From: Saccharum officinarum
Taxonomy: Eukaryota > Streptophyta > Magnoliopsida > Poales > Poaceae
DNA length: 64,000 nt
Assembly (NCBI GenBank): GCA_020631735.1
Contig: CM036168.1
Coordinates: 101,018,036 to 101,082,035, forward strand
Direction: 5' to 3'
The notes beneath the pieces were generated by a model that was given only the letters and a program-made list of their open reading frames with translations, had not been told where the DNA came from and did not search any database. Shown in pieces: positions 47,222 through 59,350 of this stretch. Position 1 is the first letter of the stretch; every line of letters starts with the position of its first letter. The translations under genes and the position numbers were made by a program.

Positions 47222-48203
47222 CCCGTTTTCAAGACTGTCATATGTCAGAAATAATGCACAGAAGTTTCATCCCATCAAGCTCATTTAATTTCATGAAATT
47301 TATTATTCCTCTTCGTCTATACTCATAAAACTTTTGCAGTACCTCAACTAAGAGGATCTTTAGGAATTTGAAATAGTTTACTTGGTAAACTAATAGATAT
47401 AGCAGGTTAATAAAAAAATAACATCCTTAAATTTTATCATTCTTTAATAGTCTTCTATAATAGCTTTTACACGATTTTGCATTGGGAACCATGAACTATT
47501 TCTAACGAACCAAATATTTTTTAATAGTTTTCTTTGTTAGTTGCCACTTTTTTATCTGTCACCCTTTATTTTCTTAATTTACTCGTGTGTCCAATTTACT
47601 CTAATCTTTTGTGAAAACATTGGACGAGAAGCAGATACGGAGTTTCTCTCAACTGCAAAAACTTTTGAATTGGAGAGGACATTTGACAACACTTTTTATG
47701 TTTTAAAAAAAGCTATTTTATAAAACTGTTGAGGACATTTTTTGCTAAAAAATCAAATTAAAGAATTATTTAAAACTCTATACACCCAAAGCAATTAATT
47801 TTTATATGTGGGTCCAGCATAAATTTATTCTTTATCCATTCACTTCTCCCTCCATCCTCTCTCGCTCACTCATCCGTCGTCGCCATGGCCCGCGCACGGC
47901 CCAAGTTCGATTTTGGCGAGGCGCGCGGTGCTGCGGCGGGTGCACCCGGATGTTGGTGCGGCGGCGGGCGGAAGCCACACCCGCAGGACTGGGCAGCGGC
48001 GGGCGGCGAGCCTGAAAGAGCCATCGCAAGCCATGCGCACGCACTGGGTGAGCATGCTTGCGGGTTGGGTTCGGAGACGGCGGCCCTGCGGAGTGGGCAG
48101 CTGCGGGGGACCGGAGCGAGGCGTCAATGCACTGATCACTGTTGCAGTGGACGTGGAAGGCTAGCTGGACGGTACCGTGGAGCCTGTCGTCGTCGTCGCC
48201 GAA
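47222..48203. other. Non-coding AT-rich stretch and a GC-rich island
   Basis: A 120-residue frame opens with ATG at 47885 after a pyrimidine-rich leader. It is Gly/Ala/Arg-rich and ends inside the next MITE, with no recognisable domain. I do not call it a gene. Confidence 0.35.
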
Positions 48204-48420
48204 GGGGCCGTTTAGTTGGCAAAATTTTTGGCGAAACGATACTGTAGCAGTTTTGTTATTATTTGGTAATTATTGTCCAATCATGGTCTAATTAGGCTTA
48301 AAAGATTTGTCTCGTCCATTTCGTCTAAACAGTGTAATTAGTTTTATTTTTTATCTATATTTAATGCTTCATGCATGTATTCAAATATTCGATGTGACGG
48401 AGAATCTAGAAATTTTGGCA
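48204..48420. mobile_element. Tourist-like MITE, right end missing
   Basis: Starts GGGGCCGTTTAGTTGGC and contains TTAGGCTTAAAAGATTTGTC. It breaks off after GAATCTAGAAATTTTGG. Confidence 0.65.
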
Positions 48421-48604
48421 CGTGCCTTCGGTGAGGCACACCACGAACTCGAACCGGTTCCGGTGCCGGCTTGCTTGGCCTCTGCCACTCGCTACATATG
48501 CGAGCCGCAGTCTGACTCCCTGGTGGATTGCGTGGCGTCTCTCTGTAGATTATGAACACCAGCGTCAGTTCACGGAAGCCTGCGGTTTGGTTCTGACTGT
48601 GGCT

Positions 48605-48838
48605 GTGTTCACTTGGCGAACCCAAAATATTTCCTCTTCCACCCATCACATCGAATCTTTAAACACATGCATGAAGCATTAAATGTAGGTAAAAAAATAA
48701 CTAATTGCATAGTTTATCTGTAAAGTTTGAGACGGATCTTTTGAGTCTAATTAATCCATGGTTGGACAAATTTACCAAATAACAACGAAAAGTGTTATAA
48801 TAACTTTTCACCCAATTTTTCTCAACTAAACACCCGGC
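48605..48838. mobile_element. Tourist-like MITE
   Basis: Starts GGCTGTGTTCACTTGGC and ends CTCAACTAAACACCCGGCC. Its right half is part of the 218-bp segment repeated at 49791. Confidence 0.7.
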
Positions 48839-50009
48839 CCGTTTCGTTCTGCCGTTTCAGGTGGTTGGCCTGACGGTCCCGTCCATGTACGTATTCCCAT
48901 GCAAAGCTAGGAGTACTACCGAGCCCCGGCATTCCGATTACAAGGCCCGCTCGACGGTGATCATATACCCGCTCCGATCCGAATAATAAAATATGTTCTA
49001 CAATTTTTTCGAAAATACCCGGCTCTCGACACCAAATCTTTATACTAAGGACAAATAGCCATAGTATTTAATGCGTTACTACTACCACCGACCGACATGG
49101 CTACGTGTATGGGTCAAGCGGGAACGATACCCACGTCAAGTCTCACTGTTTTACCGCCCATCCCGTGATGGGAAGTGAAAGCCGTCACTATATCCACCTT
49201 ACCGCGCACTATTCACCATCAATCACCCTCAGGCAGGATAAGACAAGGTCCGCCCCCCGCGATACCAGGGATTCGGCTTATCCATCCGACCTCGACCCAG
49301 CCTCGACCCGGCCCGACGCTCGACTTAGCTCGAAGGACGGAATGGCATGGCGCTCTGGTCATTTCACCCTCTTGTCCCGACCACGTCAGGGTACCCAGGG
49401 ATGGCCGGCCATCCGAGCCACGTCGCTACAGTCAACTCAACAGGAATCGACGAAACATCGCTCAAGGCTCCCCGACTTGGCCACCTCTCGCCTATAAAAG
49501 GGCAGGCCAGGGCGACGAATAGGGGGGCGAAGCATCACGGAAAAAACGCAAAGCAACCATCTTTCTCCTTTTTCTCTTTGAGACTTGGGCTCGACACCCT
49601 CTCTCGCCTGCTTGTAACCCCTACACGAGCACTCGGTGCAAGGAAATACAAACCTCTCTTCCCGCTGGACGTAGGGCCTTCTTTTGCCCGACCAGGATAA
49701 CCCCCGTGTGTTCTCCTTGCATCACCATCCAGGAAAGAGTCACGCAGCATTTACTCGTTGGTTTAGGACCCCTCGGTCCGAACACCGACAGCATAGTTTA
49801 TCTGTAAAGTTCGAGACGGATCTTTTAAGTCTAATTAATCCATGGTTAGACAATTTACCAAATAACAACGAAAAGTGTTATAATAACTTTTCACCCAATT
49901 TTTCTCAACTAAACACACCCTGTATTTGGTTCTGCCGTTTCAGGTGGTTGGCCAATGACGGTCCCGTCCATGTACGTATTCCCATGCAAAGCTAGGAGTA
50001 CTACCGAGC
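48707..50009. repeat. 218-bp direct repeats flanking a Tat LTR fragment
   Basis: 48707-48924 and 49791-50009 both run from GCATAGTTTATCTG to GAGTACTACCGAGC and are about 95% identical with small indels. The unit includes half a MITE plus unique flanking sequence, so it is not simply a repeated MITE. Exactly between them lies the LTR fragment. Confidence 0.88.
48925..49790 (+). mobile_element. 5'-truncated Tat LTR fragment
   Basis: Reverse-complement match to the LTR at 9257-10472. It shares CCGACCGACATGGCTACG-type, CCTATAAAAGGGC and GAACACCGACA sequences. The terminal CA end is intact at 49790 but the TG end is absent: the fragment begins with CCCGGCATTCCG inside U3. There is no 5-bp target duplication, only the 218-bp repeats. 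Confidence 0.85.
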
Positions 50010-50725
50010 GATTTTGATTAAGGGGTGGACAAATGTGATCATATTTTTTTTTAGTATGATAAAATATACTTAATTATATGTTTTAACAAATTTTTTTAAA
50101 AAAATATACATTATTTCTAACCAAAATCATCATATTTTAATAAAAATAAGTCAAATTAATATTTTTATACTATAAATATAAATATTTATATAAGTATTTA
50201 AATGAGTCTACTGTGTTTAGAGGGTAGAGGGCCACGGACCCCGCTAGCACCCCGCCGTAGTATTTACCAAATAATAACGAAAATACGCTGTAATAGTTTT
50301 TCACCCACTTTTCCAACTGAACGCACCCCAAATTTGAAAGCCTGGAGTCCTGCACTGCCTCAAATCCCCTATCGGCTATCGGACGCCACGTACGTACGCG
50401 TCCCACTTTGCCTGGAGCCCGATGGTGAACTGAAACGTGTGATGGCCGCTGCCGCTTGGCTGCAGTGTTTGATTGACAACGACCAGAATTGAGGCGGCAG
50501 CAGCCAGCAGCATCACTGTGTGACTGTACAACCATGCCTTGCCGTACAGGTGACGTGCAGTACAAGATCATGAGGCCACCAGGCCATGTCATTAGAGTGA
50601 CCCGTGATTTGATACCGGCACAGGCCAGGCCGCCAGGCAGGGCCTTGCTTGCTCGATCTATCGCCCCAGCCCAGGGCGAACAATGCGATGGCTTTGGCGC
50701 GCTTGCATGAAGGACACGGAACGTA
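50010..50725. other. Non-coding stretch with a MITE remnant
   Basis: 50265-50335 is the right end of a Tourist-like MITE (CCAAATAATAACGAAAATAC ... CCAACTGAACGCACCCC). The rest has no recognised feature. Confidence 0.45.
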
Positions 50726-50965
50726 CTCCCTCCCTCTGAGAATATTATAGTTTAATATCTTAAGTTTGATTAATTATAGATAAGAATATATCAATATTTA
50801 TAAATATTAAATAAATATTATTAGATTAATTATAAAATATATTTTTTAATAAATTAATTTGTAATCATAAATGTGAATATTATTTATTATAAATTTAGTC
50901 AAATATGAACTATTTTTATCGACACATAACTCATAATTGCATATTTTGTTAGACAGATAGAGTGC
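50726..50965. mobile_element. Stowaway-like MITE
   Basis: Begins CTCCCTCCCTCTGAG after TA and ends near GACAGATAGAGTG. AT-rich interior, no coding. Confidence 0.6.
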
Positions 50966-51056
50966 TCCCGCCATAAAAAAAACGTAAACCGACTGTCTAG
51001 TTCAAACCCAGGATATCTTTTTTTTTAGGATTTCGTTTTATTGACGGAGGAAAGTA

Positions 51057-51308
51057 CTCCCTCCGTAAAAAAATATGTAATTCTCGTTTTTCGAGAAGTA
51101 AAACAGTTTGAACTTTGACTAAATTTATATAAAAATACTAATATTTATGATATAAAATAAGTATCATTAGATTAGTTATAGAATATATTTTATAATAAAT
51201 TTATTTGAAGACATAAATGTTAATACTATTTGTTATAAACTTAATCAAACTTGAGTCAGTTTGACTGGCACGTATTTCATAATTGCATCTTGTGTGGGAC
51301 GGAGGAAG
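51057..51308. mobile_element. Stowaway-like MITE with TA duplication
   Basis: CTCCCTCCGTAAAAAAATAT at the left and GGGACGGAGGAAG at the right are inverted; TA on both sides. This is the clearest Stowaway in the window. Confidence 0.82.
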
Positions 51309-51371
51309 TAATACGCATGCAGGTAGTAACAGTTACACTGTCTGTCGTCGTGTCTTGGGCTGTGTCAGTGT

Positions 51372-52264
51372 GGGCCGGTTTAGATAAAAAAAATTTTGGC
51401 AAAATGATACTGTAGCAAATTTTGTTGTTATTTGACAATTAATGTCTAATCATGATCTAATTAGGCTTAAAAGATTCGTCTCGTCCATTTCGTCTAAACT
51501 GTGTAATTAGTTTTAATTTTTATCTAACATTGATGAAGATGTTAGGCATAGATTTCAGCCGGCTGGTTGAAATGGCGTCAAGCTTCTGGCGTTCTTGTGA
51601 AAAAGGGTGCCTCAGAAGCTGAAAGGTAATTTCTATAGGACGGCGATTCGTCCGGCGATGTTATATGGTGCTGAGTGTTGGCCTACAAAAAGGCGACATG
51701 CCCAACAATTGAGTGTAGCGGAGATGCGTATGTTGCGTTGGTGTTGTGGGCACACAAGGAGGGATAGAGTACGGAACGACGATATTCGGGATAGGGTTGG
51801 GGTGGCACCATTGAGGAGAAATTGATTCAACATCGGTTGAGATGGTTTGGACATGTCCAACGGAGGGCTCCTGAGGCGCCGGTGCGTAGTGGAGTTCTAA
51901 AGCGGCCGATAATTAAAGAGCGGTAGAGGTCGACCTAAACTAACTTGGGACGAGTCCGTTAAGAGAGATCTTAAGGAGTGGCACTATCCCCGAGGATCTT
52001 GCTGTGGACAGGAGCGCTTGGAGATTAGCAATCAACTGCCTGAACCGTGACATCTTGTTGTCTTGTGCCCTTTATGTCCCTTTATGGTCTCCCTGGCTTA
52101 AAAGTTCTTTTTGTCATCTCTAGGCTAAAAGAACTCTCGTCCATTTCGTCTAAAGGTGTAATTAGTTTTTTTTATCTATATTTAATGCTTGGTGTATCTA
52201 AAGATTCGATATGACGGGAATGTTAAAAAAATTTGTAAATTTTTTTTTGCAACTAAACAAGACT
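51372..52264. mobile_element. Tourist-like MITE split by LINE sequence
   Basis: Left half 51372-51526 (GGGCCGGTTTAGAT ...) and right half from 52121 to about 52264 (... GCAACTAAACAAGACTG). The two halves overlap by about 60 bp of the same MITE sequence, so the insertion duplicated part of the target. Confidence 0.75.
51527..52120 (+). mobile_element. Non-LTR retrotransposon (LINE, RTE-like) 3' fragment
   Basis: The plus strand encodes FYRTAIRPAMLYGAECWPTK and MRMLRWCCGHTRRDRVRND, the region after the RT core in plant RTE-type LINEs. The frame breaks at 51825 and continues in other frames (RLRWFGHVQR; GRGRPKLTWDESVKRDLKEW). It is 5'-truncated and without a clear poly-A or simple-repeat tail. 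It is flanked by repeats of 65 bp (51462-51526) and 58 bp (52121-52178). Confidence 0.8.
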
Positions 52265-52296
52265 GTGTGGCTTTGCAATTATGCCCGTGTATAGTT

Positions 52297-52546
52297 CTCC
52301 AATTCTCCCCAAATTTCACTATACAAAAAGAAGATTCCCTGTCACATCAAAATGTCGGCAAATGCATGGAGTACTAAATGTTGATGAAATCAAAAACTAA
52401 TTGCACAGTTTTGTTGTACTTTGCGAGATGAACATTTTAAGCCTAGTTAGTCAAAATTTAGATATTTTTTACCAAATACAAACGAAATGCTACAAGAATT
52501 CTGATACAGTGTTTTTCTCCCCAATTCACCGAACTAAAGGGCGCGG
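52297..52546. mobile_element. Tourist-like MITE (same type as 26778-27290)
   Basis: Contains AAAAAGAAGATTCCCTGTCA and AAAATTTAGATATTTTTTACC and ends CCGAACTAAAGGGCGCGG. A more decayed member follows at about 52560-52760. Confidence 0.6.
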
Positions 52547-52764
52547 CTGTGGTACTGTAACTTTGGTTTGCCACTGGCAAAAAGTGTCCATTATGATTAT
52601 TTAGGCTTAAAAGATTCGTCTCAAAATTCCAAGTTTTTTCAATTCTTTCCATTTTATCAATTTTTAGCCCATGCATGGTGTCGCAAATGTAGGTAAAAAA
52701 TAACGGGAAATTAAAAATTTTTGGTTTTTGGTGTGAATCTAAAGGCCCTAAACGAGCCTACGAG

Positions 52765-54683
52765 GCGCTGTGGTAAATAAAGACTGTGGTACGCCACTGG
52801 CGGTCAGTCACTCCATTCGATCATTGACCTGATGTTCTGAGAGCCGGATTACGTGCTGCTGTCCGCGACCGGAAGCAGGTCACCACTCACCACTTCACTG
52901 CTTCTGCGGGGCCTTTCTGTTCATCTTGAGCACAATGCATGGGTGGAGTACCGGTCAGCCAAAACATGAACACGCCGTTCGAGAACTGAAGTCTATTCAA
53001 TGCACACCACATCAACCAGCTGCATGTAGCTCCTCCTTGACTTGGCGATGCACGCATGCATGGCTTGGCTACGTACTCCAACACCTTGCATGATTGCATC
53101 GTGTATAAAATGACGGTACGGGGTCATGACCGTGACCGGCCTCGCAAGTCGCAAATTGCTGCTACGTACAGTGCAAGTACACAACCGGGCGGGCGCGCTA
53201 GGTGCTTTGCATTTGCAACGCATGCATGGGCCACACTTTTGCTACATCTTGGTGCGTGGCTTGTTCCGGCCGCTGCATTTGGCACGCCATCTTGGTGCGT
53301 GGCTTGTTCCGGCCGCTGGGGCCGGCAGCGGCCGCCGTACGGCATGGGCACACACACGCACGCCACACCCCCATCGAGTTTAATATTTTTAGATCACCGA
53401 TCATATCCCACGGCTATAGCCCCGTTTGATACTCTACTGTATATTATAAGAATTCGGATAGAAAAAATCCCACAGTTCTAGATTCTTATTCAAAAGTCTA
53501 GATTTTATAGGGATTCAATCTCACGTATTTTTAGGATCTCGAAATCTAATAAAACTGTTGAGATTCTTTTTTATCCAGATTCTTAAAATCCCTTGAGATC
53601 CAAATGGTACCTATAACTCGAGCAACGAGGCAAATCGCTCTCTTTTTTCTCCATCACGCAAAAGGTTTGCGTGTCTTTATATTAAGGTAGAGAAAATATT
53701 TGTTACAGTACGCATTAGGGACGCCCTATGGGGTCAACAGTTTTAGAAGGGCGCCTTAGAGGCAAATCACTCTCTGAGTGATGATACAACGTACTACTTC
53801 CACCTACCTCTAAAAATGATGACGCAATTTAGGTTTAAATTAGATTAAGATTTTAAATTTGACTAAGTTTATATAAAAATATTAATAACACTTAAAGCTT
53901 TAAATAATTATACTCCCGAAACACATTTCAGGGTTAATCTAATGGTAGTTATTAAGTATCCTAAATGTTAGGACTTGACGTTTTTTATAGTCAAATCTAA
54001 AACTGTTAGACTCATCAAAAAATGAGAATTACGTTCTTTTTTCTTTTGTTCTCTCTCTAAAAGAATGAAATCCTCATATCCCGAGGAGTACAACAATGTC
54101 GGGTTTTAACTAAATTTATAAAAATGCACTAATACTAAATATATTTGAATATATAAATCTTAATATTATTGTTTATAAATCTAGTTGAATCTAGGATTGT
54201 TTGACTCTTTAGACAGTGAGATTTGTATTCGTTTTGAGATGAAGGGAGGAACATGCTATCACCTGACGCTAAGGATTTTTTTTTCTGACGCTTGACACTC
54301 TAGTTTCTAGTGCAGGATCTACTAGCGACTGATGCGGTATCCGGATAGAAAGCAAGCTAATAATGGAAGAACGTACATGCCACCACTTTGGTTGGCCTAA
54401 TGTGACATGACGTGAGTACATGCTATGTCATTTGTCAATGTACACAAAAGTTGGCCCTATACAACCAACCCTCCCGGCCCCTTAAAAAAAATCAAATAAG
54501 CGTGCGAGCCTAGGGAAGAAAGCAGCAGTCGGTAGGTACTATATTGTGCCTAAAATACGAAGAACATGCACAAAAAGTTTCTGTGATGAATTGAAGTGTG
54601 TTCAAGGATAGGGATTAAAACAGGTTTTCTGCTGTGTTAGGGCCCAGCCCAAGAGCACGTTCCGAGCAGAAAAGGGCAAGTTA
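52765..54683. other. Intergenic region with small repeats
   Basis: A 31-bp segment (CATCTTGGTGCGTGGCTTGT ...) is repeated at about 53245 and 53288. About 53414-53612 looks like a MITE with CCCCGTTTGATACT/GATCCAAATGGTAC ends. 53792-54255 has decayed Stowaway-like ends (CTACCTCTAAAAATGATG ... GAGATGAAGGGAGG). No gene recognised. Confidence 0.45.
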
Positions 54684-54916
54684 GGGCCTGTTTAGTTGGC
54701 CATGCAACCCAAAAAAGTTTGCACAGTACCTGTCCCATCGAATCTTGCGGCAGTACTAAATGTAGACGAAAGAAAAAACTAATTACACATTTTAGTTGTA
54801 AATTACGAGACAAATCTTTTGAGCCTAATTAGCCCATGATTGGACACAAATTGCCAAATAAAACGAAAAGTGCTACGGTAGCCGAACCCAAACTTTTTCA
54901 CCAACTAAACAACCCC
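54684..54916. mobile_element. Tourist-like MITE with TTA duplication
   Basis: Starts GGGCCTGTTTAGTTGGCC, ends CCAACTAAACAACCCC, with TTA on both sides (54681-54683 and 54917-54919). Confidence 0.82.
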
Positions 54917-56258
54917 TTAATTATTCGTACGATATGTCTCTAAGACTTTGGGCCTGTTCGCTGGATGATTTTTAGGTGGCTGATGTTGATTTGTTACGAG
55001 AGAAAACCAATGGCTGGCTGATTCAAGCGGACAAGGTGTCTGTAGGTTTTATAAAAAAAAAAGAGATAGAAGGGTGAAGCGTGTGTTCAAACTATCCAAA
55101 GTTGCGAAGTGTAGCATTAGCATAGCCCGGCCCACCCTTTCTTGTGTCGCTGTGGGCCACTGACGGCAACTTGAGCAGTATCAGGTCAATCTGCGATCCA
55201 GTGATCGATCAACAAGCAATCTCAAGGTCTCACCTATAAAAGGAGGCAAGGCCTCAAATGGCTCAACAAAATCGTCAAATTTCAATATAAAACAGCAGCG
55301 TCGCCTGGCCTCAAATGGCTCAACAAAATCGTCAAATAAACAAACAAACAAAGCTGCAGTGTGGAGGGAGAGGGAGGATGGATCCATGGAGGTCGGCAGG
55401 GTGGTGGGCCATGCAGCTGTTACTCATGGTCACGTCCGCACATCCAATCCAAGGAGGAGGCGTGAACCACCGTGCAAGCGATCGATGGATTCGAGGCGGA
55501 GGTAGAGCACCTAGCAGAAGAAGAGTGTATGCAGTGAGGTGGTTGCGGGGAGGCCATCGCCCATCAGCCAAGTCCACCGCGACACGGCTGGAGCACGGGC
55601 ACGGGTCAAGGAACAGAGGCCGGCCCTGGTGACGCGGCTGCGATGGCAATGGCATCTACGGAACGGACCCTACGCGGCTGCTGGTGTCGTCGTCGCGGTT
55701 TCATGGACCACAGCGATAAAAAAAAACACTGGTGCAACGGGTCAGTATCATAGCGTAACACACAGGGCTGTCTACAGTAGTTTGTGGAGTCCCACCTTTT
55801 GCAAGTTGTGGGCTTCTGTCTAACAGCACGTCAGTACCCAACAGCTTTCACAGCATCGAAGGTTTTTGCACAACAGCAGCATTCTGCATTACTCCTCACT
55901 TGACGTGCCAAACTGTTTTATCAGCCAGGTCACAATGGTACCAGAGATTATTATTGCCATCATCAGGAGAAGAATGTGTTACAGAGTACATACAGAATGT
56001 TCTTCAATCCGTCCAAGTATACAAGTATAAGTTAAACAACAAATGTAACAAGAATATGCTTCGACTTGACAGGTTACACGTAGTATATGATGCTAGAGGA
56101 AGTTCCTTGTGATAAGAATCGAATCACCAGTCAATCAATGGCTTTGGAAGGCAGGCAGATAATGCAAGGCGATGTACAACTTACACGGAGCTGTTGATGT
56201 GCAGCTCGGCAGGAATGAACCCTTCCGAGACCCCTCTTCTGCCGTCGGAAGCAGCTCT
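54917..56258. other. Intergenic region and Rab gene 3' UTR
   Basis: A 29-bp segment (CCTCAAATGGCTCAACAAAA ...) is repeated at about 55252 and 55309. Short frames at 55315-55823 show no domain. The part next to 56258 (perhaps from about 55900) should be the 3' UTR of the minus-strand Rab gene. Confidence 0.45.
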
Positions 56259-58940
56259 TCAGCTAGAACAGCACGAGCCTTTTGTGGCGGTGGATGATTC
56301 AGCGACGTTAATGGTGGTTCCGTGCATCGAGCGCCCGTTGCTGGATGCAGACTCTTGCGCGGCGAGCGCCTTCTTGCTTACAGTCTGATGAATCTCGCTT
56401 AGGATGGTGTGGAACGCCTTCTCGACGTTTATCGCCTCCAGGGCGGAGGTCTCGAGGAAGGACAGGCCTTCCCTCTCTGAAAATGCTTGGCCGTCTTCCT
56501 CCGGGACCGACCTTAGGTGGTTCAGATCCGACTTGTTACCAACCAACATAACAACAATGTTCGCGTCTGCGTGATCCCGGAGCTCTCGGAGCCACCTCTG
56601 AACATTGTCGAAGGTTTGCTTCTTTGTGATGTCGTAGGCGAGAAGCGCTCCAACTGCGCCCCTGTAGTAAGCACTGGTGATAGCGCGGTACCTCTCCTGC
56701 CCAGCCGTGTCCCATATCTGTGCCTTGACAGTCTTCCCCTCTATCTGCCTCAAATAAAAGAGAAAAGGAACTTGTGCTGAGATGATGCATAACACGAACA
56801 GCTTCAGAAGGCAACACCATCAGTAAGGAAGGAATTCCAACTCTAGATGCACAACGACGGTGAACAATGGGCGGAACAGTAATATTTTTGTATGTCCTGA
56901 ACATCAGGAGATTTCTACTGAAAAAGGCTAAATGGAGTGCCGAGTTCATAGCTTCTTCTGTGAGAAATAGGCGAGGAAAACTCATAGCTTATTCTGTGAA
57001 GTAGGCAAGGCAAACTCAAACTCTGACCTACCTGAGCTTAAGCCACCTAGCCATATAATCAGTAAAGAGAGCCAATGAAAAGGAACATCACTATCTTGAT
57101 AGAAAAATCTCATGACACCAGTTTTCAACCAAGTAATAAACAAGCTGAAAAGCCAAATTAAACTAAAGAAAAGATATAATTCCAAAATTTCAGAGGATAT
57201 CTTCACCATGTATTAAAAAGAATGGCTTCAGATCTCATGTCACTCTCTAACTACACTCCGACCTTCATCATTCTTTTATCAATTTCTATATATGAACTAG
57301 ATAAAGTATCTGTGACAGCAAAAACTTCCAGTGCACGTAGAAATGAAGCACAAATAATTGTACCTTAGTGTCCCATTGCACAACTCACTATTCAATAAAA
57401 CCAAGATTGGAAATGACTAGTGAAAGAGACAATTAAGGCCATCCCTATCAATACGACTACCGGAAGGAATTAGTACCAAAATCATATGGCTGACAATTCA
57501 GAGGATTGTACATGACTATATATGACCATACATGACTATCTGTGTCGCGCTGGCACAAACACTACTACAGGATCTGTACCAGCAGGTGGATACTAACCCT
57601 GGTATATACTCCTATTTTGTGGGATGAAAATTTACTCTTCTCAAGGCTGATTTTACTTATCTCCTACTTATACTTAGGGAGGTACCTTCCCTATCACTTC
57701 ACCTTTCACCTTGTGGAGCAATACCGATGCAATACCTCCATTCCAAAAATAATAATACAAATCTTGCTTCAAGGGTCATCAATCTCAAGTCTGACTAAAT
57801 ATATACAAAAGTTAATAATATTTATGGTGTGTAATAAGTATTACTTAGATTAATTGTGAAATATACTTTAATAATGAAATCTTTCGGAGATAAAGTATTG
57901 ATATTATTTTCTATAAATTCTGTCAAAATTGAGATTGATTAACTCCTAAAAGGCAATATTAGCATTCTTTTGGGACAGAGGGAGTAGGTGCCTTTTATTT
58001 TCCAATTTTACTATGTTGCCATGACAACACATTACGAGTATGCTTGCATTCTTTGTCCAAGAATGTGTAAAGCTAGGAATTGGAGTGGGCAGGGTGTTGG
58101 ATGTATATCTAACTAACATGACAACACATTACGAGTATGCTTGCATTCTTTGTTCAAGACTGTGTAAAGCTGGGAATTGGAGTGGGCAGGGTGTTGGATG
58201 TATATCTAACTAGTCTTGATTTCAATGCAGACAAGATTTTTCCTGCTAGCTTAGGTGAGCCAAATTGGCTCTCCTGGCCTCCATGTGCTAGGTGAGGTGA
58301 GGTCAGGGCAAGCTTGCCCACAACCAAGCACACCTTACAACATTTCTAATCTTCCTCATGGCATCATGCAAACTAAACAGGTGGTGCTTCGCACATTGCA
58401 TTGTCGCATTGTCCTCAAAACCATAATATGAGAACAACCACATCGGTCTTCAGAGTCAAGCATAAAACAGACCATTCATCTATTAATCTCTCATTCTTTT
58501 TCTTTGAGATGATTAATGTCTCGTTCTGAAACAGAAGACCATGGCATAAGAGATAAGATTGAGAAATCAAGCGTGACGTGCTTGCACGAAGCACGGTCAA
58601 AATGTAGCAGCCTAAACAACAATTGACACAATAACATCTCAAAATCAAAAGACAAACGCGTCGTGCATGGCGGCAAGTTGCGCCGGAGGCCGGACGGACG
58701 CCACCACGCAAAATTCTACCCCACATTGCCACATTGGGGGCGCGATCAGATCGGGGTTGATGTATATGGGGGTACCTGCAGGGTGCGGGTGGCGAACTCG
58801 ACGCCGATGGTGGATTTGGACTCGAGACAGAACTCGTTGCGCGTGAATCGCGAGAGGATGTTGGACTTGCCGACGCCGGAGTCGCCGATGAGCACGATCT
58901 TGAAGAGGTAGTCGTACTCGTTGTCCACCCGGTGCGTCAT
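56259..58940 (-). CDS. Rab11/RABA-type small GTPase (RABA2-like)
   Basis: Two coding exons, 58940-58776 and 56744-56259, join in frame (TRTLQ|IEGKTV) to 216 aa with a GT-AG intron of about 2 kb. Guanine-binding motifs are complete: P-loop GDSGVGKS (19-26), switch I TIGVEF, switch II WDTAGQE (66-72), NKSD and ETSAL. The C-terminus CCSS carries two cysteines for geranylgeranylation. The sequence around switch I and II ([28 protein letters not shown]) is that of plant RABA/Rab11 proteins, closest by eye to RABA2. Such proteins act at the trans-Golgi network/early endosome in secretion and cell-plate traffic. The intron holds a Stowaway MITE and a 97-bp tandem duplication. Length and motifs are normal, so the gene is probably functional. 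Confidence 0.95.
57735..57984. mobile_element. Stowaway-like MITE in the Rab intron
   Basis: Left CCTCCATTCCAAAAATAATA and right TTTTGGGACAGAGGGAG are inverted, with TA on each side. Confidence 0.8.
58021..58211. repeat. 97-bp tandem duplication in the Rab intron
   Basis: 58021-58117 and 58118-58211 differ at only about four positions (ATGACAACACATTACGAGTA ... GTATATCTAACTA). It is a recent duplication that does not touch a splice site. Confidence 0.92.
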
Positions 58941-59350
58941 GTCTGGTCGATCGAGCGAGCCCGAAGCCCCGAACCAAAGCTCAGCCGGACGGACGCCGCT
59001 CGCTCGTTCGCTCGCCGAACGGGACGGGATTCGATTCGCCCGCTTTTCCGCTCGCGTGGGGATTTGAAATGGTGGGGGGGGGGGGGGGCAGCAGATCCGA
59101 GGCCGGGATGGGGTGGGGGAGCGGGGAGGAAACGGGAATGGGCGGCGACCGTGGAGGCGGAGGGGGAGAGGGGCCGTGGGCTGAGTTGGACGTGCTTGGC
59201 GGTTGATTTGGCCGTATCTCGCGACGGCCAGCCAATGGATGGCTGGCGCGTCGCTGGCGGTTGTTGGCTTTGCCCGCCCTCGGCTCAGTGCGTGGCGGAA
59301 GATCTGTCAGATCAGATCTGGGACGGAGGGGGAATGTGCCGTGCACATGG
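58941..59350 (-). promoter_or_regulatory. Rab gene leader and promoter region
   Basis: GC-rich sequence upstream of the start codon, with a pure G run of about 17 bases at 59071-59087 (poly-C on the gene's strand) and CTCCC/CCTCC stretches. No TATA box seen, which suits a housekeeping-type plant promoter. The start site is not determined. Confidence 0.35.

Noticed and set aside
47885..48247. 120-aa gene with a pyrimidine-rich leader
   Set aside because: Composition is Gly/Ala/Arg-rich without a domain and the frame ends inside a MITE. Too weak to call.
48925..49790. Classical solo LTR
   Set aside because: The TG end is missing and there is no 5-bp duplication; the 218-bp flanking repeats point to a different origin.
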